DNA of 57,131 nt from positions 1 to 57,131 of the forward strand of contig DASYRM010000139.1 in assembly GCA_036004405.1 (NCBI GenBank), written 5' to 3'. The stretch comes from DASYRM01 sp036004405. Lineage in GTDB: Bacteria > Acidobacteriota > Vicinamibacteria > Vicinamibacterales > UBA2999. Of this stretch, positions 25,437 to 33,572 are shown piece after piece (position 1 is the stretch's first letter; each line of letters starts with the position of its first letter). The position numbers and the translations under genes are program-made. The notes under the pieces are model-generated. The model worked only from the letters and a program-made list of their open reading frames with translations, was not told the DNA's origin and made no database searches.

Positions 25437-26602
25437 CAGGCCGGCTGCGTGAACACGAGGCGCTTCTGCACGCTGAGCCGCGCCTGCGCCAGCGAGGCGG
25501 CAATCCGCGGACCGGCCGCCCCGTCGCCGTAGAGCGAGTCCGACGCATAGCGCCCATGCGCGATCTGGCGGCGGATGGCGTCGAGAATCGCGTGCCGTTC
25601 ATACGGCACGTCGAGCACGTTGGGGCCGCGATCGCGCCCTTCCTGGCGGGTGCCGATGTTGACGGCCGGCACGCCAAGGAAGGCCCCCTCGCGAATCGGC
25701 GCGCTCGAATTGCCTACCGTGCAGGCGCACAACAGCATCAGCCGCACGTAGGTCTCGATCGGGAAGTTCTTGTAGAAACGGATGTACTCCGGCTGCAGCT
25801 TCTCTCGGAACGTGCGCATGCCGGTCGAGATGTCCTCGGATCCGGCGTCGGCATTGGGCCACAGCATGATCGTCGGCATCTTCAGCTCGTGGAGCGCCAT
25901 CAGCGTCTCCCAGATGTGCTCCTTGCCGCGCCCGTATTCGGTGGTCACCGGATGGTGATTCACCAGCAGGAACGGCTTGGTGACGTCGATGTGCGAGCCG
26001 ACGCCTTCGCGGTCGAGCCACTCGGCGTGCGGGATGCCGTCGTGGCCGCGCGCGATCTCGCTGACCAGATCGATGCGCGGGCAGCCCACCGTGAACACGG
26101 TGTCGGGATGCTCGCCCATGCGGACAATGCGGTCGGCGGCGGCGCGGTTGGCCGGGAAGTGCAGGTGCGCCAGCTTGGTCACGGCATGACGGATGCTCTC
26201 GTCGATGGTGCCGCTGATCTCGCCGCCCATCGTGTGGGCGAGCGGGATGTTCATGTAGGCGGCGGCAATCGCCGTCGACATCGTCTCGAACCGATCGCCG
26301 ACGCTCAGCACCACGTCCGGCTTGAGCAGCTCGAACATCGTCGGCAGCTCGAGCAGGCCGAGCCCCGTGGACTTGGCCATCGTCGCCGGCGTCTCCCCCT
26401 CGACGATCATGGTCACGCGCGCGTCAGGCGTGAAGCCGTCGCTCTCGATGACGTCCACGACCGAGCCGAAGCGATCGAGCAGCGCCGAGGCGCCGACGAT
26501 CAACTGCAGCGTCAGATCCGGATGCTCGCGCACGGCGCGCATCACCGACTTGATGCTGCTGTAATTGGCCCGCGACCCGATGAAGATGCAGACTTTTCGC
26601 AC
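25436..26602 (-). CDS. neuC: Hydrolysing UDP-GlcNAc 2-epimerase (NeuC family)
   Basis: A 388-residue enzyme. SRANYSSIK at the N-terminus, SVGDRFE, the HTMGGEISGTIDESIRHAV stretch and VNHHPVT are hallmarks of the hydrolysing epimerases (NeuC/LegG type) that release ManNAc or a derivative from a UDP-sugar. The C-terminal GNSSAPIREGAFLGVP and GTRQEGR loops bind the nucleotide. Start is a GTG at 26602 with a GGAAG and an AGGAG stretch just upstream. It is the first of the NeuC-NeuA pair and lies 39 bases from the next gene upstream, one of the larger gaps in this operon. Confidence 0.94.
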   Translation of the reverse strand: MRKVCIFIGSRANYSSIKSVMRAVREHPDLTLQLIVGASALLDRFGSVVDVIESDGFTPDARVTMIVEGETPATMAKSTGLGLLELPTMFELLKPDVVLSVGDRFETMSTAIAAAYMNIPLAHTMGGEISGTIDESIRHAVTKLAHLHFPANRAAADRIVRMGEHPDTVFTVGCPRIDLVSEIARGHDGIPHAEWLDREGVGSHIDVTKPFLLVNHHPVTTEYGRGKEHIWETLMALHELKMPTIMLWPNADAGSEDISTGMRTFREKLQPEYIRFYKNFPIETYVRLMLLCACTVGNSSAPIREGAFLGVPAVNIGTRQEGRDRGPNVLDVPYERHAILDAIRRQIAHGRYASDSLYGDGAAGPRIAASLAQARLSVQKRLVFTQPA

Positions 26603-26641
26603 GTCTCCTGCTTCCGTTCTCGTTGAGTCCGGTGCGGCGCG

Positions 26642-28288
26642 CTACCGCGCGCGCGCCCGCTGAAACCGCAACAGCGACCGGTTGATCCGCTTCCCCGCCG
26701 TCTGCAGCCACCGCCGCACACGCCCGGCGGCAAGCCCGGTGGTGCGCGCGGCGCTCTTGCGCGTCCGCCGCCACACCCCGTCGGCGCGGCGCCGCAGCCG
26801 GTTGCGCGTTTCGCTGCGCCCGAGACTGTCGACCAGCGCCACCGGCGCGGCCAGCGCCAGCGCGACCGGCCGCAGCAGCGGCGCCCACCAGGGCGCGGAG
26901 CGCGGCTCCGGGGCGGGCGCGGCCGCCAGCCGCTCGATCGCATCGGCGAACACCGGCGTCGCGGGACGCTCGACGCCGTGTGGCCGGATGAACGACGCGA
27001 CGAAGCGGGCCGTCTCGGCGCGGCTCGAGGCGGGGTGGCGCAGCCGATCCCCGAGCTGCGCCACGTGTTCGTCGAGCGTCGCGGCAATCCGCAGGAACCC
27101 GCCGTGCTCCGGGAGCAGGTGGTGGAAGTGAATCGTGCCTTCCTGCGTGCCCGCGAACTCGGGCGCCAGCATCGACAGCACCGGCCGGCCGACGATGGCC
27201 GCCTCGATCATCGCGCTCGTGTTGATGCCGACGACCGCGGCGGCGTGGAAGAGCGAGTCGAAGAAGTCGGCGCGGTTGTCGGCGTCGACCGGGTTGTAGC
27301 CCGCGCTCGGGAACACGGCGACGCCGTCCCGACCGGCGAGCGGCTCGTCCGCCCAGCGATGGAAGTTGTACGGGTGCGGCCGCATCAGCACGTTGACGCC
27401 GGTCAGAACCGGGTCGCCGCTGGCGCGCAGCGCGTCAATCCAGCGCCGCACGAACGCCACCTCGGCGCCCGACTCGGAGATGAAGCTCGACGACCCGGTG
27501 AAGAGCACGAACGGCCCGTCATCGGGCAGGCCGGCCCGCTCGCAGAACGCGGCGCGGTCACGCGTCACCCGCCGGTCGAACCAGCGATCGAAGAGCTGCG
27601 CGCCGGTGACGGCGATTTTTGCCTCGGGAATGTAGTGGTACTCGTGCGCCTCGCGCTTCTGCGCTTCGTTCCACACCAGCACCGCGTCCGGCTCGATGCG
27701 CAGCAGCCCCTTGTTGGTCAGGTTGTCCCAGCTGGCGATCCCGACGGCGGTGCGGACGCCGGCGGCCTGCGCCGCCTTCACCCAGTCCACCTGATCCGAG
27801 GCGGCCGCCACGAGCGGCGACACCAGCAGCACGTCCGGCGCCTCGGCGCGCAGCCACGCCGCCATCGGCTCGCAGACCGGAATCGCGCGCTCGAGCGCCA
27901 TCAGGCCGCGCTCCACCCACCGCACGAGCCCCGGGCTGAGCCGCGGGATGGCGTCGAGCCAGTGGTAGGCGCGCGGCAGCACCTTGCGCTTGATGCGGGC
28001 GCGCAGCGCCGTCGCGCCGGCGAAACGCGGATGCAGGAAGCGCACGAAGTCCATCGTGGCGCGGACGCCGGCGGCCACGCCGGCCCAGCGCCCCTCGTGC
28101 TGCGGCACCACGCCGAGGACGCGCACCCGGTCGGCGTACTGCTGCAGCCCCTCGAGACCGACCGGCTTCTTGGCCCGCCCGCTGTTGACCGCCAGCCCCA
28201 CCTCGTGGCCGCGCGACACCAGCTCCTCGATCGCCGAGTCGTAGAACCGCAGGTACTCGGGCGAATCCATCAGCAGGAGGATCGTCAT
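26642..28288 (-). CDS. GT-B-like array family member (SWDNL type)
   Basis: A 548-residue member: ILLLMDSPEYLRFYDSAI start, SWDNLTNK, VWNEAQKREA, VTGAQLFDRWF, LMRPHP, YNPVDADNRADFFDSLF, GINTSAMIEAAI and QEGTIHFHHLL. It is closest by eye to the 14197-16194 copy (same SPEYLRFYD and SWDNLTNK) but lacks that copy's membrane module; instead it has a hydrophobic segment at about 468-487 and a basic tail of roughly 60 residues. The ATG at 28288 overlaps the upstream stop by 4 bases. Confidence 0.88.
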   Translation of the reverse strand: MTILLLMDSPEYLRFYDSAIEELVSRGHEVGLAVNSGRAKKPVGLEGLQQYADRVRVLGVVPQHEGRWAGVAAGVRATMDFVRFLHPRFAGATALRARIKRKVLPRAYHWLDAIPRLSPGLVRWVERGLMALERAIPVCEPMAAWLRAEAPDVLLVSPLVAAASDQVDWVKAAQAAGVRTAVGIASWDNLTNKGLLRIEPDAVLVWNEAQKREAHEYHYIPEAKIAVTGAQLFDRWFDRRVTRDRAAFCERAGLPDDGPFVLFTGSSSFISESGAEVAFVRRWIDALRASGDPVLTGVNVLMRPHPYNFHRWADEPLAGRDGVAVFPSAGYNPVDADNRADFFDSLFHAAAVVGINTSAMIEAAIVGRPVLSMLAPEFAGTQEGTIHFHHLLPEHGGFLRIAATLDEHVAQLGDRLRHPASSRAETARFVASFIRPHGVERPATPVFADAIERLAAAPAPEPRSAPWWAPLLRPVALALAAPVALVDSLGRSETRNRLRRRADGVWRRTRKSAARTTGLAAGRVRRWLQTAGKRINRSLLRFQRARAR

Positions 28289-30060
28289 CGCACCCGCTCG
28301 AACAGCCGCGCCGCGCGGCGCTTGAGCCCGGCCCGCACCTCGGCGCGGCGCCGCTGCCGCGCCCGCGCTTCCTTGTCGCGCGCCTTGGCCTGTTTCAGGC
28401 TGGCCTTGGCCGCCACGGCGCGCTCGCGTTCCTGCTGCTGCTCACGCTCGGCGGCCTCGCGCGCGGCCCGGGTCTCGGCCCGCCGGCGCACCTGCTCGGC
28501 CTTCACCGCTTCCGCCTGCTGCCGGCGCTCCTCGCGCGCACGATCGCGCGCCGCCTTGCGTTCCTGGTGTTCGCGCTCCTTGCGGCTCCAGTCGTCGCGA
28601 ATCAGATCGGCGCCGTAGACCGCGCGCAGCAGCTTGAACGCCGGATACATCGCCCCTCGCACCAGCGTGTAGACGGCCGGCGTCCGCACCGGGGCCGGCG
28701 TGGGCTCACGCAGCAGCGCCTCGATGGCGTCGCTGAACACGGGCGTCGCCGGCACCTCCAGTCCGGCCGGCCGGATGAACTCGCGCACGAATTCCGCGCC
28801 CGGCGCGGCGGGCGGGTGGCGCAGCGACTCCAGCAGCCGGTCGTGGTGCTGCTCGAACGTGCGCCCGGTCTGCAGCACGCCGCCACCCACCGTGAGCAGG
28901 TAGTGGAAGTGCAGGACGCCTTCCTGGTTCTCGTGGAACTCGGGCAGCAGTACGGTGTGCACGGGGCGGCCGACCACGGCGCCTTCCAGGAACGCGCTGG
29001 TGTTCAGCCCCACGATGGCGCTGCTGTAGTAGAGCGACTCGAAGTAGTCGTCCTTCGACGCGTCGTCAACCGGGTTGGAGCCGTAGAGCGTGACGTGCGC
29101 GAACGGCGACAGATCGATGGCGTTCCACTCGTCCATCCGCGCGGGATGCGGACGGATGAGCACGCCGACCTCGTGCAGTTCCGGATGCTGGCTTTCACGC
29201 AGGCTCTGCACCCAGCGGCGGACGAATTCGGCTTCCACCGGGCTGCCCCAGAAGAGCGCCGAGCAGACGTACAGGAGATAGGGCCGGTCGTCGCTCAGCC
29301 CGACGCGCCGGCAGAAGTCGGCGCGCGACCGCACCGGCTGCCGGCCGAACCACTGGTCGTAGCACTGGGCGCCGGTGACGACGACGCGGTCGGGTGGCAC
29401 GCCGTGCAGCCGCACCGCTTCGGTCTTCTGCGTCTGGTTCCACACGAACACACGCTGCGGCATGTCGCGGATGAGCGCCTTGCTCGACAGGTGATCCCAG
29501 CTGCCCACCGCGTACACGGTGCGGATGCCGCGGGCCAGCGCCGCACGCAGCACCTCGAACTGCGAGGAGCCGAGGTATACGAGCGGCGTCACGACGAGCA
29601 GGTCGGGCCGGCGCGCCTGGAGCTCCGCGTCGATCTCGGGCACCGGCGGTAGCGCGCGCTCGAGCGTCCGCAGCAGGGCGAGCCACCGGCGCCGCGATCC
29701 CTCGGCGCGGAACGCCGGCCGGTGGCTGATCTGCACCAGCCGCGGCGGCAGCCGTTCCTCGGCCCGCGCCTTCAGTTTCGGCGTCTCGTCGTAGTCGGGA
29801 TGGAAGTAGCGCAGGTAGTCGACCCACAGCCGGATCGTCTTGCCGATCTCGGCCCAGAACGCCGCCGTGGGCGGCGACAGCCAGCTCCACGTCACGCCGG
29901 GACAGTCGGCCACCAGGTTGTCGAGCGCCTTGCCCCAGCCGAGCCCCTCCGCACGTCCGAGCGCGATGTGGATCTCGTGGCCACGGCCGGCGAGATCGCG
30001 AATCACCGGCTCGTGCATCCGGAACGAGCCAAGGTGCCACATCGAGAAGAAGATCCGCAC
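28285..30060 (-). CDS. GT-B-like array family member with charged-helix tail
   Basis: A 591-residue member: RIFFSMWHLGSFRMHEPVI start, SWDHLSSK, VWNQTQKTEA, VTGAQCYDQWF, LIRPHP, YFESLYYSSAIVGLNTSAF and QEGVLHFHYLL. The last ~105 residues are almost all Arg, Lys, Glu, Gln and Ala, a long charged single helix or coiled coil. The next copy downstream has the same start pattern (HLGS-x-RM) and the same kind of tail, so the two are probably a tandem duplication. Gaps are very short: 4 bases to the upstream stop and a 4-base overlap downstream. Confidence 0.88.
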   Translation of the reverse strand: MRIFFSMWHLGSFRMHEPVIRDLAGRGHEIHIALGRAEGLGWGKALDNLVADCPGVTWSWLSPPTAAFWAEIGKTIRLWVDYLRYFHPDYDETPKLKARAEERLPPRLVQISHRPAFRAEGSRRRWLALLRTLERALPPVPEIDAELQARRPDLLVVTPLVYLGSSQFEVLRAALARGIRTVYAVGSWDHLSSKALIRDMPQRVFVWNQTQKTEAVRLHGVPPDRVVVTGAQCYDQWFGRQPVRSRADFCRRVGLSDDRPYLLYVCSALFWGSPVEAEFVRRWVQSLRESQHPELHEVGVLIRPHPARMDEWNAIDLSPFAHVTLYGSNPVDDASKDDYFESLYYSSAIVGLNTSAFLEGAVVGRPVHTVLLPEFHENQEGVLHFHYLLTVGGGVLQTGRTFEQHHDRLLESLRHPPAAPGAEFVREFIRPAGLEVPATPVFSDAIEALLREPTPAPVRTPAVYTLVRGAMYPAFKLLRAVYGADLIRDDWSRKEREHQERKAARDRAREERRQQAEAVKAEQVRRRAETRAAREAAEREQQQERERAVAAKASLKQAKARDKEARARQRRRAEVRAGLKRRAARLFERVR

Positions 30061-30064
30061 CGGG

Positions 30065-31828
30065 TCAGTGCACTCCGAGGCGCCGCTTGATCGACGCCAC
30101 GATCGCCGCGCGGCGCTTGTCGCGCCGGTGGCGCCGCTTCTCGTCCTCGCGCTGCGTCTTCAGCGCCCGCTTGCGCTCCGCGTCGGCGTCCAGCCGCGCC
30201 TGTCGCTCGCGCGCGGCCGCCTCGCGCGCGTCCTCGGCCTGGCGCGTGCGCGCTGCCTGCGCCGCGGCGCGCGCCTCCTGCTTGCGCTGGGCCTCCGCCT
30301 CCCGCGACCGCCGGTGCTCGTCACGGCGGCGCGCCTGCTGCAGTTCGATCACCGTACGGTCGCTCGGGTTCTCGGCCCGGCCGACGGCGCGATGCACGGC
30401 CAGCGCGACCGGCCAGAGCAGCAGGCGCAGCGGCCCCGCCCAGAGCGGCTCCCGCGCCCCGGCCGGCGCCGGCGAGGTGGCAAACGCCTCGACTTCTTCC
30501 ACGAAGATCGGCGTCGCCGGGCGTTCCAGGCCGCGCGGGCGGATGAAGGCGCGCACGAACCCGGCGTTGAGGTCGGAGCGCGGCTCGGCCCGCAGCGACG
30601 CCCCCAGCTCGCGCAGGTGCGTGTCGAACGACTCGGTGGCCTTGAAGAGACCGCCGCCCACCGTCTGCAGATAGTGGAAGTGGATCAGCCCCTCCTGGCG
30701 CTCCTTGAACTCCGGCGGCACGAACACGTGCACCGGTCGGCCGAGCACCGACGCTTCGAGGAACGCGCTCGTGAGCAGCCCTGCCACCGCGGTGCAGTAG
30801 TAGAGCGACTCGAAGTAGTCGTTCTTCGACTGCTCGTCGAGCGGATGCGAACCGTAGAGGGTGACGTCTGGAAGATCCGAGAGATCGACCTCCTTCCACT
30901 CGTCGTGCCGCTGCGGGTGCGGACGCACCAGAATGGTGGCCGAACGCAGCAGCGGATCGTCGCTGGCGCGGAGGCCTTCGATCCAGCGGCGGACGAAGGC
31001 GGCTTCGATCGGCGTCGCGGGCGAGAAGGCCGAGCACGCGTAGAGGATGAGCGGCCGATCCGCCGGCAGCCGCAGCGTGGCGCAGAACGCCTCGCGGGTT
31101 CGCACCGGACGCCGTTCGTACCACTCGTCGTAGCACTGCGCGCCAGTGACGACGACGCTCGCCTCGGGCACGCCGTGCAGCTCCACGGCCTCGTCCTTCT
31201 GCGTGTCGTTCCACACGAACACCCGATCGGGCAGCTCGGCGATGCGCGCCTTGCTCGACAGGTGATCCCAGCTGGCGACGCACACCGCGGTGCGCGCCCC
31301 CTGCGCCCGCGCGCTGCGCAGCACCTCGATCTGCGACGAGCCGAGCCGCAGCAGCGGCGTCAGCAGCACGACGTCGGGACGATGCTCGCGCATCAGCGCG
31401 TCGAGCTCCGGCTGGCGCGGAAGCACCCGCTCGACCGTGCGCAGCGCGGCCGTCAGCAGGCGCAGGCCGCGCGGCGAGCGGAACGCCGGCCAGCTCGAGA
31501 CTCGCAGCAGCACGGCGGGCACGCGCTCGGCGACCCGCTCCGCCAGGCGCGGCGCGTTGGCGTAACGCGGTCCGCGGTAACGCAGGTAGTCGAGCCAGAT
31601 TCGGAGCGCGCCACCCAGGTCCACCCACGGCGTGACGTGCGTGTCCTCCCAGATCCAGCGGATCTGCGGCACGTCGGCCAGCACCGTCTCAGGCGCAGCG
31701 GTGGTGCCGGGCACGTCGCGGCGCTTGGCGAGGATGTCGATCGAGTGGCCGCGCGCGGCGAGCTGCCGCAGCACGGAGTCGTACATCCGCAGCGATCCGA
31801 GATGCCGCATCGAGAACAGCAGCCGCAT
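30065..31828 (-). CDS. GT-B-like array family member with charged-helix tail
   Basis: A 587-residue member: RLLFSMRHLGSLRMYDSVL start, SWDHLSSK, VWNDTQKDEA, VTGAQCYDEWY, LVRPHP, YFESLYYCTAVAGLLTSAFLEA and QEGLIHFHYL. As in 22013-23734, the Asn of GLNTSA is replaced (GLLTSA). The C-terminal ~100 residues form a highly charged helix rich in Arg, Glu, Ala and Gln, like the neighbour at 28285-30060. The ATG at 31828 lies 5 bases after the upstream stop and matches the family start; the long frame reaching 33346 is a shadow of the upstream copy. Confidence 0.87.
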   Translation of the reverse strand: MRLLFSMRHLGSLRMYDSVLRQLAARGHSIDILAKRRDVPGTTAAPETVLADVPQIRWIWEDTHVTPWVDLGGALRIWLDYLRYRGPRYANAPRLAERVAERVPAVLLRVSSWPAFRSPRGLRLLTAALRTVERVLPRQPELDALMREHRPDVVLLTPLLRLGSSQIEVLRSARAQGARTAVCVASWDHLSSKARIAELPDRVFVWNDTQKDEAVELHGVPEASVVVTGAQCYDEWYERRPVRTREAFCATLRLPADRPLILYACSAFSPATPIEAAFVRRWIEGLRASDDPLLRSATILVRPHPQRHDEWKEVDLSDLPDVTLYGSHPLDEQSKNDYFESLYYCTAVAGLLTSAFLEASVLGRPVHVFVPPEFKERQEGLIHFHYLQTVGGGLFKATESFDTHLRELGASLRAEPRSDLNAGFVRAFIRPRGLERPATPIFVEEVEAFATSPAPAGAREPLWAGPLRLLLWPVALAVHRAVGRAENPSDRTVIELQQARRRDEHRRSREAEAQRKQEARAAAQAARTRQAEDAREAAARERQARLDADAERKRALKTQREDEKRRHRRDKRRAAIVASIKRRLGVH

Positions 31829-31833
31829 CGGCG

Positions 31834-33552
31834 TCAGCCGGCCTCCCCCGTCTCGCCCTTGCGCCACACCAGGAACGCGTGCAGCGCCGTCTTCGCCCGG
31901 TGCCGCGCCCAGAGGGCCGGCCGCACCACGAGCAGACGGACGGCACCAACCGCCAGCCGGAACCCGAGCCGGGGCAGACGACGGATCAGCCGCGCCAGAT
32001 AGACCAGCCGGCCGAAGACGCCGCGCGCGAACAGACGGGCCGGGCGTATCCAGTGGAGAATCACGGCGCGCCGCTTCACCCGGTCCATCGTGGTGAGCGT
32101 CAGGGTCACGGCCACCGGAGCCAGCAGGACGCGCACCAGCCGCGCGCCCGCCGGCGGCGAGGCCGGCGCGAGCGGCGGCGCCGCGGCGAAATCTTCGACG
32201 GCCGCCACCACGCGCGGGGTCGCCGCCACGTCCAGTCCGTGCGGGCGCACGAACCCGCCGATGAAGCGGCGCACCTTCTGCCGGCCCGCTTCGCCCTCCA
32301 CGGGGATCCGCGCCAGTTGCGCCACGTGCTCGTCGAGCGTGCCCGCCAGGTGCAGCAGGCCGCCGTCCACGTTCTTCAGGTGCTGGAAGTGCAGCGTGCC
32401 GTCCTGCGTGGCGGCGAACTCCGTCACCTGGACCGCGTAGACGGGCCGGCCGATGATGCCCGACTCGATCATGCCGCTCGTGTTCACGCCGATCACCGCT
32501 TCGGCGTGGTACATGGAGTCGAAGTATTCGTGTCGCGCGGCGCCGCCGATCGGGTTCATCCCCGCCTTCGGCCACACCGAGACGTTGGCGAATTCCGCTG
32601 CCAGGTCCACCGGCTGCCACTGCTCGGCGTTCTGCGGATGCGGCCGCACGAGCAGGCCGGCGCTGCGCACCCACGGATCGCCGCTGGCGCGTATGGCCTG
32701 GACCCACGAGCGCACGAAGCCCGCCTCGTAGGGGGCGATGAAGGACGACGAGCAGAGATACAGCAGGATCGGCCGCGCGGGGTCGAGGCCGACGCGGGCG
32801 CAGAAGGCGTCGCGATCCACCGACGGCCCCATGTCGAACCAGTGGTCGTAAGCCTGCGACCCGGTGACCACGACGCGCTCGCCCGGGACGCCGTGCAGGT
32901 CGATCGCCTCCTGCTTCTGCGCCTCGTTCCACACCAGCACGCGGTCGGGCACCTCGTGGATGAGCCCCTTGGTCGTCAGGTGATCCCAGCTGCCGATGCC
33001 GACGATGCTCTTGACGCCGGCGGACCGCGCATAGCGCACGTGGTCCACCTGGTGCGAGCGGAAGTACAGGAGCGGCGTGAGGAGCAGCAGGTCTGGCCGT
33101 TCGCGGGCGAACACCTCGGCGACTTCGGCCGGCGGCGGCAGCCGCCGATCGATGGCGTGGAAGAGGCGCGTCAGCGCCGCCAGGGCGGCGCGCGAGCCGA
33201 GAATCGGCCAGTCCGGCAGCCGGCGCGCGAACGCCGGCGCCATCGACGCCCCCCGCGCCCGCAGCTTCGGCGAGTCGTCCCAGCGCGGATCGAGGTATCG
33301 CCAATAGTCGAGCGAGGCACGCAGGCCGGTGCCGAGCGTGTGCCACAGCCGGTGTCGACTGGAACGCAGGAAGCTCGCGGTGATCCGATCCGGGTGCTCG
33401 GCCACGAGCGCGTCGGCCATCTTCTGGCCGTCCACGGTGTCGCTGCGCTCCGCGAGCAGGTGAATGTGGTGCCCCTGCTCCGCCAGCCGCCGGATCGACG
33501 ACTGGAAGTTCCGGAGGAACCCGTAGCTGCTCGTCGAAAAGAGGATCTTCAC
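31834..33552 (-). CDS. GT-B-like array family member, first gene of left block
   Basis: A 572-residue member starting with GTG at 33552: KILFSTSSYGFLRNFQSSI, SWDHLTTK, VWNEAQKQEA, VTGSQAYDHWF (Ser for Ala), LVRPHP, YFDSMYHAEAVIGVNTSGMIES and QDGTLHFQHL. The C-terminal part has a hydrophobic stretch, then a basic region and a final hydrophobic helix. It is the first gene of the left minus-strand block, and its start codon is only 20 bases from the start of the divergent plus-strand copy, so its promoter must overlap that gene's coding sequence. Confidence 0.87.
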   Translation of the reverse strand: MKILFSTSSYGFLRNFQSSIRRLAEQGHHIHLLAERSDTVDGQKMADALVAEHPDRITASFLRSSRHRLWHTLGTGLRASLDYWRYLDPRWDDSPKLRARGASMAPAFARRLPDWPILGSRAALAALTRLFHAIDRRLPPPAEVAEVFARERPDLLLLTPLLYFRSHQVDHVRYARSAGVKSIVGIGSWDHLTTKGLIHEVPDRVLVWNEAQKQEAIDLHGVPGERVVVTGSQAYDHWFDMGPSVDRDAFCARVGLDPARPILLYLCSSSFIAPYEAGFVRSWVQAIRASGDPWVRSAGLLVRPHPQNAEQWQPVDLAAEFANVSVWPKAGMNPIGGAARHEYFDSMYHAEAVIGVNTSGMIESGIIGRPVYAVQVTEFAATQDGTLHFQHLKNVDGGLLHLAGTLDEHVAQLARIPVEGEAGRQKVRRFIGGFVRPHGLDVAATPRVVAAVEDFAAAPPLAPASPPAGARLVRVLLAPVAVTLTLTTMDRVKRRAVILHWIRPARLFARGVFGRLVYLARLIRRLPRLGFRLAVGAVRLLVVRPALWARHRAKTALHAFLVWRKGETGEAG

Positions 33553-33572
33553 CGGGGGTACACTACGGGGGC
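33553..33572. promoter_or_regulatory. 20-bp gap between divergent starts
   Basis: Only 20 bases separate the GTG start at 33552 (minus) from the TTG start at 33573 (plus). The gap holds a TACACT hexamer (33559-33564) that could serve as a plus-strand -10 element with transcription starting at or next to the TTG, and two CGGGGG repeats (33552-33557 and 33566-33571) 14 bases apart. No good -35 element is seen for either strand. A leaderless plus transcript is possible; promoter elements for the minus gene would have to lie inside the plus gene. Confidence 0.35.

Noticed and set aside
26603..26641. 39-base gap before neuC as a promoter
   Set aside because: No -35 or -10 element recognised; only purine stretches near the start codon.
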